Positions 43,523 to 52,127 are shown, counted from the first letter of the stretch. The stretch is 64,000 nucleotides of DNA from DGNJ01 sp002388905 (GCA_036843405.1 DAITSJ010000005.1:124001-188000); one strand, 5' to 3'. Made by a program: numbers and translations. The notes: generated by a model from the sequence alone, not told the origin.

Positions 43523-44305
43523 TCAGAAATCCAGGGGCAGTTTCAGGTGATTGCGATAGATAAAATCCCGGTGTTCGATCAGCGGTGCGGTGTCGATGCC
43601 GTCAACGGCGTCTCCCTGGTCGGCATAGAGATCGCGCAGCTCATCGGGCATGGGATTCAGGTCGTGGGGCAGAGGCTCCAGCATGGCCGAAAAAGTGGCC
43701 CAGTAGATATCGGCAGCGGTCAGGGAGTCCCCGACCAGATAGCAATGTTCCATCTGCCGCTGTGCTTCCAATCGGTCGTTGAGCATACGGAGTATGTCTC
43801 TCAGCCGCTGCGGGGCGCTCGCCAGGGTTTCCGGCCGGAAATCGTACTGGCGGGCAAGTTGGCGCTGGTCCGGCGGCAGCTCGCCGGGATTACGGCAGGC
43901 TTCCTCGCCCCAGAGGCGGGCGAAAATCATCAGGCGCCGACACCACCCGTAACCCCATTGGCCACAGATTTCATGGCTGATGCCGATGGCGAGAGCACGC
44001 AGATACGGGTCCGCCGGAAGTAACGGGGGGCCGTCACCGAGGCGTTGGGCCAGCATCAGGATATCGAGCCAACTGGTGCGGGGAGCTTCGTCTTCGTAAA
44101 CGGCGACGGGGGCATTACGTACGCCGGTCCAGGCCACGAGATCCGAGTTGGCCTGGGCCGGGACCTGGGCCACCGGGATGAAGGGCACTCCCCTGACCTG
44201 GAACAGGCCTTTCGCCGCTTCGCCCCAGGGGCCGGGGACTCCGGCCGACAACACCAGGCGCAACCCTTTCATGTGTCTTGCTTCCGAAACTTCGTAGTAG
44301 TCCAT
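43523..44305 (-). CDS. Glutathione S-transferase-like protein (2)
   Basis: A 260-residue paralogue of the protein at 36697-37461, sharing MKGLRLVLSAGVPGPWGEAAK, a DIYWATFSAMLEPL helix and the ending IEHRDFIYRNHLKLPLDF. The thioredoxin-like half is atypical (no obvious Ser/Cys/Tyr catalytic residue of standard GSTs at the usual place), so true transferase activity is uncertain. It lies 129 bp after the isomerase gene, the largest gap in the operon, and 7 bp before the Nu-type GST. Confidence 0.85.
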   Translation of the reverse strand: MDYYEVSEARHMKGLRLVLSAGVPGPWGEAAKGLFQVRGVPFIPVAQVPAQANSDLVAWTGVRNAPVAVYEDEAPRTSWLDILMLAQRLGDGPPLLPADPYLRALAIGISHEICGQWGYGWCRRLMIFARLWGEEACRNPGELPPDQRQLARQYDFRPETLASAPQRLRDILRMLNDRLEAQRQMEHCYLVGDSLTAADIYWATFSAMLEPLPHDLNPMPDELRDLYADQGDAVDGIDTAPLIEHRDFIYRNHLKLPLDF

Positions 44306-44434
44306 GGTCGGTCGTCTCCGGTTGAAATATTCCTTGCTGCCGATCCCCGTCAGGGGGTTCTCGGCTACCTGCTGGTTTGCGTCGGCAATCCATAGCGGTC
44401 CGGCCTGTCATTTTCTCCCGTTGGCTACGGTTCC

Positions 44435-45304
44435 CTATCTGCCCGATGGCACAGTATCGAAAAGTGCCGCTGCGGCATCATAGGATCGACGGGCGGCCTG
44501 CTCTGCAGGCAGGCTCCGGAATGTCGCCGACAGGATCTCCACCCCGTAGGCGCCCCGATAGCCGGTAGCGGCAATAGCCTGGAGAAACGCGCCCAGGGGG
44601 AACTCACCCTCTCCCGGGACAAGGCGGTTTTCGATGGTATCCGTAAGATAGTCGGCCCGGGGCAGGAGCGTGCCGTCATTAAGCTCAACATGATTGATAA
44701 GGCCGTCGGGCAGGCTCGCGACAGCCTCCATGTTGATATTGCCGCGCACCATATGCCATATATCGAGAAGCAAACCGCCGTTTTTCCGGCCCGCGCCCTC
44801 GACCACCGCCCGTCCGGTTTGCAGGTCGGCAAGGTTGGACGAGGGAAAAAGCTCAATGGTGACCGCGGTTCCCGCCCGGGCCGCCTGATCGCACAGGAAA
44901 GCGAACTCCTCGATGAGCGAGTCCATTGGCCAGGTCTTTCCGGTCAGGTCGCCGCCCACCTTGACCTGTCGTGCCCCGATGGCCTCCGCCGCCCGCAACA
45001 GTAACTGTCTGTCCCGGTCCGAGGCCCGGCGTCGCTTTCCGTCCACGAACCAGTCGAGGAGCACTTCGAGTTCGTTGTCTACCAGGCCGTGATCGTCGAG
45101 GATGGTATTGATTTGTGCGGCGCCCAGCGTATCGAGCAGATGGGCGATGTCCTGGCTGTTAAAGCCCAGTCCGGTGTAGCCGGCGCTGGCGGCGGCACGA
45201 GCCCGCTGCCCGAGGGCGATGGGGCTCACCGTACTGGCATCGAAGGGGCCGATGGCGCCGGCCAGGGTGAAATAGGTGCAGATAAGCGGCGGGAGGTTGG
45301 CCAT
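44435..45304 (-). CDS. Sugar phosphate isomerase/epimerase-like TIM-barrel protein (2)
   Basis: A 289-residue TIM-barrel protein of the xylose-isomerase-like group. Metal-site segments include QVKVGGDLTGKTW, TIELFPSSN, GLLLDIWHMV and HVELNDGTLL with a downstream GVEIL strand. Substrate classes include sugars, inositols and hydroxypyruvate-type compounds. It is 16 bp after the quinone oxidoreductase gene. It is not closely similar to the barrel at 29001, so the two may do different steps. Confidence 0.85.
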   Translation of the reverse strand: MANLPPLICTYFTLAGAIGPFDASTVSPIALGQRARAAASAGYTGLGFNSQDIAHLLDTLGAAQINTILDDHGLVDNELEVLLDWFVDGKRRRASDRDRQLLLRAAEAIGARQVKVGGDLTGKTWPMDSLIEEFAFLCDQAARAGTAVTIELFPSSNLADLQTGRAVVEGAGRKNGGLLLDIWHMVRGNINMEAVASLPDGLINHVELNDGTLLPRADYLTDTIENRLVPGEGEFPLGAFLQAIAATGYRGAYGVEILSATFRSLPAEQAARRSYDAAAALFDTVPSGR

Positions 45305-45320
45305 GGGGTCCTTCTCCGGC

Positions 45321-46316
45321 TCAGTCGATCTTGACGACGATCTTGCCCTTGGCGCGCCTGGCTAAGAGTTCACCAATCGCTTCGGGCGCTTTTTCGAGGG
45401 AATAGATACTGGACACATGGGGACGAATCTTGCCTTTGTCATACAGCCTGGCGAGCTCCTTCAGGCTCTGCCGGTATTCGTCGGGAAAACGGTCCACCCA
45501 GGCCCCCCAGAACACGCCACGGATGTCGCAGGATTTGAGCAGGGTCAGGTTGAGGGGAATGGAGGGGATCCCCGCCGGGAAGCCGATTACCAGGTACCGG
45601 CCGCCCCAGTCGAGACAGCGGAGGGCGGGTTCGGCGTAGTCGCCGCCCACTGCGTCATAGACAAGGTCCACACTGCCGTCGGCGACGGCCTTTATCTCTC
45701 CCGACAGGTCTTTTTGGGCGGCTTTGTCGAGATTCCCCTTGGGGTAAACGAGACCCTTGTCGGCACCCTTGGCCAGGCAGAAGTCCACCTTGTCCCGGCT
45801 GGAGCAGGCGGCGATCACCCGGGCACCGGCGGCTTTGGCGAGTTCGAGAGCGGCAAGGCCGACACCGCCGGCGGCACCAAGGATCAGGATTTTTTCGCCG
45901 GACTTGAGGGCGCCGCGCCATTTCAGGGCATAGTGGGAGGTGCCGTAGGTGAACAGAAAGGCCGCTGCTTCCTCGAAGGACATGGAAGCCGGCATAGGAG
46001 TGCAGCGATCCTCCGGGAGCACGACCTTCTCGGCCATCCCGCCCCAGCCGCAGAAACCGATAACGCGGTCGCCGGGGACGAAGCGGGTGACGCCGGCGCC
46101 CACGTCGATGACTTCGCCGGAAATTTCCCCACCGGGGGAAAAGGGCCGCTGAGGCTTGAACTGGTATTTGTCTTCGATAATCAGGGCGTCGGGATAATTA
46201 ACGCCAACGGCCCTGACCCGGATGCCCACTTCACCGCTGGCGGGGCGCGGCTCCGGTAGTTCCTCCATGGTCAGGCTGTCCGGTCCGCCCGCTATTTTCG
46301 ATAATACAGCCTTCAT
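45321..46316 (-). CDS. NADPH:quinone oxidoreductase-type MDR (2)
   Basis: A 331-residue quinone reductase-type MDR. Its N-terminal half has GVNYPDALIIEDKYQ and the SPGGEISGEV turn. The nucleotide loop is LGAAGGVGLAALELAKAAGA. No zinc ligands are present. It likely reduces an enone or quinone. It is distinct from the MDRs at 11360 and 13132. It is 2 bp downstream of the enoyl-CoA hydratase gene, implying coupled translation. Confidence 0.9.
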   Translation of the reverse strand: MKAVLSKIAGGPDSLTMEELPEPRPASGEVGIRVRAVGVNYPDALIIEDKYQFKPQRPFSPGGEISGEVIDVGAGVTRFVPGDRVIGFCGWGGMAEKVVLPEDRCTPMPASMSFEEAAAFLFTYGTSHYALKWRGALKSGEKILILGAAGGVGLAALELAKAAGARVIAACSSRDKVDFCLAKGADKGLVYPKGNLDKAAQKDLSGEIKAVADGSVDLVYDAVGGDYAEPALRCLDWGGRYLVIGFPAGIPSIPLNLTLLKSCDIRGVFWGAWVDRFPDEYRQSLKELARLYDKGKIRPHVSSIYSLEKAPEAIGELLARRAKGKIVVKID

Positions 46317-46318
46317 GG

Positions 46319-47146
46319 CTATCCCTCCTTGCTGTTCCGTGTGTCGATGGCCGATGGGGGTGGGGTACGGATATCGATCCCGTTTTCGATCATTGTCCGC
46401 AGGCGGGTGCGAACTTCGTCGCTACCGAGGTGGCCGTTGACTTCCCGCTGTTCGAAGGTAAGAGCGGATTCGATATCCAGGTCGCGAGCGTTCAGGGTAA
46501 TACGCTTGGCCGCCGCCAGGGCGTTTCGGGAGAGGCAGGCAAGGCGGGCGGCCAAGCCCCGCGCCGCTGCCAGGGCATCCTCCTCGACGCGATTGACCAG
46601 GCCCAGTTGCTCGGCCCGGTCAGGGCAGACCGTCGTGGCGGTGGCGATCAGCTCCAGGGCTTTGGCCGGATTGACGAGCCGGGCCAGGCGCACCGTTCCG
46701 CCGCCCCCGGGGAACATGCCAATATGCATTTCCGGCAGACCCAGGTCGTAATCGCCGGCGCTGGCAATGCGGATATCGCAGGCCAGTGCCAGTTCGTAGC
46801 CCACTCCCATGCAGGTGCCGTTGATGGCGGCGATGACAACCTGGGGCAGGCTTTCCAGCTTGCGGGTGATGCGGTGGAAAACGGAATCCTGCCAGGTCGC
46901 GTCGGGCGGTGACGGGGCCTCGGCCAGGGCATCGGCTGAGGCCGCCAGCTCGTCCAGATCGAAATGGCGGATAAAGGTCGAGCCGGTGCCGGTGAGGATC
47001 AGGGTGTTGACGGTATCGTTCTGCGCAAGTGAATCGACCTGGTCTTCCAGTTCCTTTGCCATGGCGCCGGTAAAGAGACCCGAGGGGCTATTGGCGAAGG
47101 TAATGACCGCGGCGCGGCTGTCTTTGTCCAGTTCCAGGTCGATCAT
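46319..47146 (-). CDS. Enoyl-CoA hydratase/isomerase family protein (2)
   Basis: A 275-residue crotonase-fold protein with Glu118 (GYELA) and Glu139 (LPEM) at the catalytic positions and oxyanion glycines in GTGSTF and GVGYE. The N-terminus MIDLELDKDSRAAVITFANS is typical. ATG 47146 overlaps the stop of the preceding VOC gene by four bases (ATGA), showing translational coupling and fixing the start. It probably hydrates or isomerises a ring-derived enoyl-CoA. Confidence 0.87.
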   Translation of the reverse strand: MIDLELDKDSRAAVITFANSPSGLFTGAMAKELEDQVDSLAQNDTVNTLILTGTGSTFIRHFDLDELAASADALAEAPSPPDATWQDSVFHRITRKLESLPQVVIAAINGTCMGVGYELALACDIRIASAGDYDLGLPEMHIGMFPGGGGTVRLARLVNPAKALELIATATTVCPDRAEQLGLVNRVEEDALAAARGLAARLACLSRNALAAAKRITLNARDLDIESALTFEQREVNGHLGSDEVRTRLRTMIENGIDIRTPPPSAIDTRNSKEG

Positions 47147-47625
47147 GGCGTTCCGTTCAGGCTGCCGCCGGCCCACCAGCTCTCCAGGGCCGGGCGCAGT
47201 TCGGTGGAAACCAGTTCCAGCAACAGGTGGCTGTGGGCGTGTTCCAGGTAGGCAAACAGGCCGTAGTTTTCGTCCGGGGAACCGCCGGCGGCGGCAACCT
47301 GCCAGCCCTGCCTGCGTAATTGACGGATTTCATGCGCCAGGTCGTCTACCCAGATGCCGGCATGGTGTGGCCCCGGCTCCCGGGGATAGGAATAAAAGCC
47401 GGTCTCTTTCGCCTCTATCAGTTCCAGCCGCTGGGGTCCTTGCCGGGAATAGCTGACAAGCAGGTCAATCGATTCCAGGCCCCGCTCGGGTGTCCACAGA
47501 GACAATCCGGAAAACCGGTGAGGTTGCGTCCATTGCAGGTCGAAGGCTTTTCCCAGTGTGGCCATGGCAGCCTCGAGATCCGCCACCACAACGCCGTTAT
47601 GGAATAACTGCTGATAGGGGAGCAT
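47143..47625 (-). CDS. VOC-superfamily protein (2)
   Basis: A 160-residue single VOC module. The His of LFHNGVVVADLE, the acidic LELIEAKE strand, the His-rich GPHHAGIWVDDL and the HSHLLLELV region supply candidate metal ligands. It resembles the VOC proteins annotated as glyoxalase/bleomycin resistance in degradation clusters. Its stop overlaps the hydratase start (ATGA). Function beyond the fold is not assignable. Confidence 0.8.
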   Translation of the reverse strand: MLPYQQLFHNGVVVADLEAAMATLGKAFDLQWTQPHRFSGLSLWTPERGLESIDLLVSYSRQGPQRLELIEAKETGFYSYPREPGPHHAGIWVDDLAHEIRQLRRQGWQVAAAGGSPDENYGLFAYLEHAHSHLLLELVSTELRPALESWWAGGSLNGTP

Positions 47626-47644
47626 CAGGTCGCGACTTCCCGGC

Positions 47645-48106
47645 TCAGGAAAAAATCTGGATAGGGTCGTCTTTTTTCATCACTTCCTGGATTTCGAAGA
47701 CGTTGCCGTCCGGGTCCCGGCCATAGGTGGCGCGAATGTCGCCGAAATCCTGGGGCGGGGCATGGAACCTGGTGCCGGCCGCCACCAGCTTGTCGTAAAC
47801 GGCCTGGATGTCCACCACGTCCAGGCACAGGTGGGTGTGTCCGTGATTGCAGACCGGACGTTGCGGGTCCATGGGTTCCGGCGCGGGCGTCTCGAATTCG
47901 AACAATTCAATGCAGACGTTGGCCGCCTTGAGCATGGCCTGGCGGCCGGAACTGCCCCTGAGCCCGAGCACCCGGTCGATCTGTTCGGTGCCCTTGGGCC
48001 AGCCGGTATTCATGACCTGCTCAAAACCGAGCAGGTCACGATAAAATCCGAGGAGGCGGTCCAGATCCGGTGTCGAGATGGCCACATGGTGGATGCCGCG
48101 GATCAT
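47645..48106 (-). CDS. VOC-superfamily protein (3)
   Basis: A 153-residue VOC module with the canonical start MIRGIHHVAISTPDLDRLLGFYRDLLG (His7), the ELFEFETP strand, GHTHLCLDV and a C-terminal DPDGNVFEIQE (Glu ligand). This layout fits glyoxalase I or methylmalonyl-CoA-epimerase-like enzymes. Its ATG overlaps the Rieske stop by four bases, so it is coupled to Rieske oxygenase 3 and may act on its product. It is 19 bp upstream of the other VOC gene. Confidence 0.87.
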   Translation of the reverse strand: MIRGIHHVAISTPDLDRLLGFYRDLLGFEQVMNTGWPKGTEQIDRVLGLRGSSGRQAMLKAANVCIELFEFETPAPEPMDPQRPVCNHGHTHLCLDVVDIQAVYDKLVAAGTRFHAPPQDFGDIRATYGRDPDGNVFEIQEVMKKDDPIQIFS

Positions 48107-49521
48107 TTCGCCGCCTCTTTGTTTTTGTCGAGGTATTTATCCAGGGTCTGGTGCAGGTGACGGATCCGGACTTCCTGGTAATTGCCCAGGGTCTCCCCCG
48201 GTTTGACGGTCGACTTGAAGCCCCGCTGCTGGCCGATGAGGTTGCCGGTGTCCTGGTCGTAGATGGTGGCCAGGCCGGGGTCGAAGCCGGGAACCTCGTG
48301 AAAGGACTGGTGGAAGTCCAGTTCGATGGGCTCGGCCGGGTCCGGCCGCTCGCCCGAGTCCGGCAGCGGCTGCAGATAAAGCAGGTCGAACACGGTGGAA
48401 TCCGGGTCGGTGCCATTGGGCAGGAACCGGTACACCATGGGGAAAAGCAGGGACGGGAAGAAGCAGGTATTGGGGAACAGGCTGTATTCGATGGCGTCGA
48501 TGGTCTCGCTCACCGTCAGGTGGGAAAGGTCTTTCTCATAGAGTTTGCCCAGGGCCTCTTTCAGGTAGTCGGCAAAGACCTCCCTGGCGCGGCCCCCTTC
48601 CGGCACCTTGAACCTCGAGTCATTGGCGTACACGCCCTCCACAACACCTTCCGCGAGCAGGGCATCGAGGGTCTGCTGCTCCGTACGCGGATCCTGGATA
48701 TGGGGGCTGGGAAAGCCCACCAGATGGACAAAGCGCGAGACATTGTCGCCATAGAAATCGTACTGGGTATTGGCGTCGCCGACGGTTGGCACCCCCTGGG
48801 GGTGTGTTTCCAGTACGTGAAATGACTCAAGAAAGGCCTCGAGGCAGGCCTTCCAGTTGGCGGGCAGTTTCTTGCGAATGTGCATTGCCACAAACTTGTC
48901 TTCGAGATTCCAGTTGGCGAAGTGCTCCGGCAACACGCCCAGGAAATCCTCAAGCGGTTCGGCATTGGTGTCGAAATTGATGAAGACGAAACCGCCCCAG
49001 GTATCCACCTTCAGTTCCGGCAGCTTGAAGTTCTCCTCATTGACATGGGGAAAGTCCCAGCGGCAGGGAACATCCACCAGATTGCCCTCAAGGGACCAGG
49101 TGAAACCGTGGAACGGGCAGCGCAGTTGCTTGCTGCAGCCGCTGGAGCCCGCTGGCTTGAGCTGGGTGCCCCGGTGAAGGCAGGCGTTGGGGTAGGCCTT
49201 GATGCCCCCTTCCTCGGTGCGGACGATGAGCACCGAACGATCGGCGATCTCGTAGGCGGTGTAATCGCCGGGTTCGGGAATTTCCTCTTCACGGCAGGCC
49301 CACTGCCAGACCCGGGTCCACATCTGGTCGAGCTCCCGGGTGAAAAAGTCCCGGGATGTATAGCGACTGAAGTCGATATCCTGGTCGCCAATAAATTCGT
49401 AGGACTCCTCCAGCAGGTGAGCGGGTGCACCGCCCTTGTCGGCGGCAATAATGTCCCGGGTGCTGGGGCCCGGACACCGGGCTTCCCCGGGCTTCTGTGC
49501 GCTGGCTTGGTTTGAACTCAC
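48103..49521 (-). CDS. Rieske ring-hydroxylating oxygenase, alpha subunit (3)
   Basis: A 472-residue Rieske oxygenase with Cys114-x-His116 and Cys135-x2-His138, and His235/His240 in ESFHVLETH. It is strongly similar to Rieske oxygenase 1, sharing CREE-IPEPGD, CLHRG, CPFHG, LPE-KVDTWGGFVFINFD. GTG 49521 is selected: AGGGGG lies six bases upstream on the minus strand, whereas the ATG ten codons earlier has no such site. It heads the nine-gene minus-strand operon; a palindrome sits 122 bp upstream in the divergent region with the P450. Confidence 0.9.
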   Translation of the reverse strand: MSSNQASAQKPGEARCPGPSTRDIIAADKGGAPAHLLEESYEFIGDQDIDFSRYTSRDFFTRELDQMWTRVWQWACREEEIPEPGDYTAYEIADRSVLIVRTEEGGIKAYPNACLHRGTQLKPAGSSGCSKQLRCPFHGFTWSLEGNLVDVPCRWDFPHVNEENFKLPELKVDTWGGFVFINFDTNAEPLEDFLGVLPEHFANWNLEDKFVAMHIRKKLPANWKACLEAFLESFHVLETHPQGVPTVGDANTQYDFYGDNVSRFVHLVGFPSPHIQDPRTEQQTLDALLAEGVVEGVYANDSRFKVPEGGRAREVFADYLKEALGKLYEKDLSHLTVSETIDAIEYSLFPNTCFFPSLLFPMVYRFLPNGTDPDSTVFDLLYLQPLPDSGERPDPAEPIELDFHQSFHEVPGFDPGLATIYDQDTGNLIGQQRGFKSTVKPGETLGNYQEVRIRHLHQTLDKYLDKNKEAAK

Positions 49522-49642
49522 GATAACCCCCTGGCGTGATGCCCCCGGCATCGTCGCTTTCAGAAATGAAAATTTAATTGGCGGTATTGGTATTTATCCG
49601 TTGATCCGCCCACTGCAAAAATTTATCATCCGATCATATAAA

Positions 49643-49660
49643 AAACAAGCAAGTTTGTGT
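49643..49660. promoter_or_regulatory. Palindromic operator candidate, site 9
   Basis: AAACAAGCAAGTTTGTGT: the left half is exact, the right half has one mismatch, with 8-bp spacing and core C8/G11 kept. It lies between the divergent Rieske 3 operon (122 bp) and P450 (93 bp), so it could co-control both oxygenases. Confidence 0.65.
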
Positions 49661-49752
49661 TTTTGATACGTCTGCCGAAGCCGTCGAGCGGCGGATTTTT
49701 ATCCAGTCTGCATAGGCTATGCCATCGGACAACAACCATGGGGGTTAGAAAA

Positions 49753-51018
49753 ATGACAACTGAAGCTGCCACTTTCACAGCGCCGGATCATGTGCCGCCT
49801 GACCGGGTCGTGGACTTTGACATGTATCACCCGCCCGGCGTAGAAAAGGGTTTTCACGCCGCCTGGAAGAAACTCCAGGACGAAGCGGTGGGGGACATTG
49901 TCTGGACACCCCGCAACGGGGGGCACTGGATACTGACCCGCGGCCGGGCCATCCACGATGTTTTTGCCGATTACCAGCGGTTTTCCAATAAATGCATCCT
50001 GGTGCCCAAGGAGGTGGGCGAAAAGCATACGCTGTTGCCCACCACCATCGATCCTCCCGAACATCGCCCGTACCGCATGTTGCTGAATTCCGGCTTGACG
50101 CCGGCCGCCGTGCGTCGGATAGAAGGCAGCATACGCCAGCTCGCCGGCTCCCTGATCGAGCAGGTGCGGGCCGAGGGCCGGTGCAACTTCACCACCGCCT
50201 ATGCCGAGAAGCTGCCCATCCACATTTTCTTGATGCTGGTGGATCTGCCTGTGGAAGATGCGCCGAAGCTGAAATACTGGGCCGACCAGATGACCCGGCC
50301 GGACGGCTCCATGCCGTTTGAAGACGCGACCCGTGCCTTTTACGACTATCTCGACCCGGTGGTGGACCGGCTCCGCGAACGGCCGGGGGACGATATGCTC
50401 AGCCACCTGGTGAATGGCGAGGTCGACGGCAGAAAGGTGACCAAGGACGAAGCTCTGGCGCTATCCGCCCAGGTGCTTATCGCCGGCCTCGATACGGTGG
50501 TGAACTTTCTCAGCTTTGCCATGCTGTTCCTGGCCCGGAATCCCGACCACAGGCAGGAGCTGGTCGACAATCCGGAGCTGATGCCGAAAGCCGTGGAAGA
50601 ACTTTTCCGGCGCTTTCCGCTGGTCACCATCGGTCGCCTGGTCAAGGAGGATACACGTTTCGATGGCGTCTCCCTGCGTGCCGGCGACATGGTGATCGTG
50701 CCTACCGAATTGCACGGCCTCGATGAGCGCGAGAACCGTTGTCCCATGGACGTGGATTTCCACCGCGAGGACATCAGTCATTCCACCTTTGGGTACGGTC
50801 CCCATCGCTGCCCGGGTATGCACCTGGCGCGGGCCGAACTTGCGGTCACCCTGGAGGAGTGGTTGTCCCGGATACCCGATTTCCAGGTGGCCCCTGACGC
50901 CGACATAACCTACCGGGGAGGCCTGGTGGGCTGCATCGATGCCCTGCCACTGGTGTGGTCGACGGAAAAACCCCGGGCTGTCCCGTTGGCCGGCGGTGCC
51001 GACCAGGGGACGGCCTGA
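49753..51018 (+). CDS. Cytochrome P450, CYP101 (P450cam)-like
   Basis: A 421-residue soluble P450. The haem ligand is Cys353 in FGYGPHRCPG; the ExxR motif is Glu283-x2-Arg286; the oxygen-activating Asp247-Thr248 lies in AGLDTVV. Long stretches such as LKYWADQMTRPDGSM, GLDERENRCPM and EWLSRIPDF are shared with P450cam from memory. At the positions aligning with camphor-contacting Tyr96 and Phe87 it has His92 and Leu83, and Asp297 is replaced by Ile293, so camphor is not the likely substrate. No putidaredoxin-like ferredoxin is adjacent. ATG 49753 follows GGGGG. Two bases separate it from the Gal80-like gene. Confidence 0.93.
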   Translation: MTTEAATFTAPDHVPPDRVVDFDMYHPPGVEKGFHAAWKKLQDEAVGDIVWTPRNGGHWILTRGRAIHDVFADYQRFSNKCILVPKEVGEKHTLLPTTIDPPEHRPYRMLLNSGLTPAAVRRIEGSIRQLAGSLIEQVRAEGRCNFTTAYAEKLPIHIFLMLVDLPVEDAPKLKYWADQMTRPDGSMPFEDATRAFYDYLDPVVDRLRERPGDDMLSHLVNGEVDGRKVTKDEALALSAQVLIAGLDTVVNFLSFAMLFLARNPDHRQELVDNPELMPKAVEELFRRFPLVTIGRLVKEDTRFDGVSLRAGDMVIVPTELHGLDERENRCPMDVDFHREDISHSTFGYGPHRCPGMHLARAELAVTLEEWLSRIPDFQVAPDADITYRGGLVGCIDALPLVWSTEKPRAVPLAGGADQGTA

Positions 51019-51020
51019 CC

Positions 51021-52127
51021 ATGTCCGGCTCGAGTGACAATCACGCCAGGCCTCTCGGCGTCGGCATTATCGGGGCCAACCCGGATCGCGGCTGGGCCCG
51101 CGACGCCCACATTCCCGCCCTGGCGGCGCTCGATGACTTCGATCTGCGGGCGGTCAGTACCAGCCGTCCGGAGTCCGCAAGGGCCGCAGCCCGGCAATTC
51201 GGTGTCGAGGGCTTCGACAGTCATCAAGCCCTGGTCGGGCAACCGGATGTCGACCTGGTGGTGATCACCGTCAAGGTGCCCGCTCACCGGGCCCTGGTGA
51301 CCGCCGCCCTGGAGGCAGGCAAACACGTGCTTTGCGAATGGCCCCTGGGTAATGGCCTGGCGGAGGCGCAGGCCCTGGCGGACCTGGCCGGACGCAGCCC
51401 TGGCCGGGCTTTCGTTGGCCTTCAGGCCCGCTCGTCGCCGGTTATCCGCTATGTGCGGGACCTGGTCGCCGATGGCTATGTGGGGGAGGTTCTGGCGACG
51501 ACGTTGACGGCTTCGGGGATGGCCTGGGGCAATGCCATCGACAATGCCAATGCCTATATCAACGACCGCGATAATGGCGCCTCCCTGCTGACGATCCCGT
51601 TCGGGCACGCGGTGGACGCCCTGTGCTGGTGTCTGGGCGAGTTCGATTCGCTGACCTCGACCCTGGCCACGCGCCAGCCATGGATCGTCAATGCGGATAC
51701 CGGCGAAAAGCTGCCACGAACGGTGGCGGACCAGGTTGTAGTCAGCGGCCGGCTCAGTTCGGGAACAGTGGCGGCGATACACTACCGGGGTGGCGCGAGC
51801 CGTGGCGACAACCTTCTCTGGACTATCCATGGCACCGACGGCGAACTGATGCTCCGGGCCGGGCACGGCCATCTGCAGATTGCCGGGCCCCGGCTCTATG
51901 GCGCCCGCGGAAGCGACACTGATCTGGCCGGGCTCGACACGCCGTCATATTACAGCCGTGCGCCCCGCGTCCCTGCCGGGCCCGCCTTTAATGTTGGCCA
52001 GGCCTACGCCGGGCTCGCGGCTGATATCAGAAACGGGACCAACGGGATTCCCGGTTTTGACGACGCGGTGAACCGTCATCGGCTGATCGAGGAAATCTCC
52101 GCGGGGAGGATGTTTCCGGAAAGCTGA
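51021..52127 (+). CDS. Gal80-like member of the Gfo/Idh/MocA family
   Basis: A 368-residue protein with an N-terminal NAD(P)-binding fold (GVGIIGANPDRGW) and a C-terminal alpha/beta domain. The usual catalytic Lys of the EKP motif is replaced: Glu106-Trp107-Pro108. The layout around LQARSSPVIRYVRDLVADGYVG and PFGHAVDALCWCLGEF resembles yeast Gal80-type proteins, which bind NAD(P) but serve as sensors. It is either a noncanonical oxidoreductase or a cofactor sensor. It begins 2 bp after the P450 stop, so the two are co-translated. Confidence 0.85.
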   Translation: MSGSSDNHARPLGVGIIGANPDRGWARDAHIPALAALDDFDLRAVSTSRPESARAAARQFGVEGFDSHQALVGQPDVDLVVITVKVPAHRALVTAALEAGKHVLCEWPLGNGLAEAQALADLAGRSPGRAFVGLQARSSPVIRYVRDLVADGYVGEVLATTLTASGMAWGNAIDNANAYINDRDNGASLLTIPFGHAVDALCWCLGEFDSLTSTLATRQPWIVNADTGEKLPRTVADQVVVSGRLSSGTVAAIHYRGGASRGDNLLWTIHGTDGELMLRAGHGHLQIAGPRLYGARGSDTDLAGLDTPSYYSRAPRVPAGPAFNVGQAYAGLAADIRNGTNGIPGFDDAVNRHRLIEEISAGRMFPES

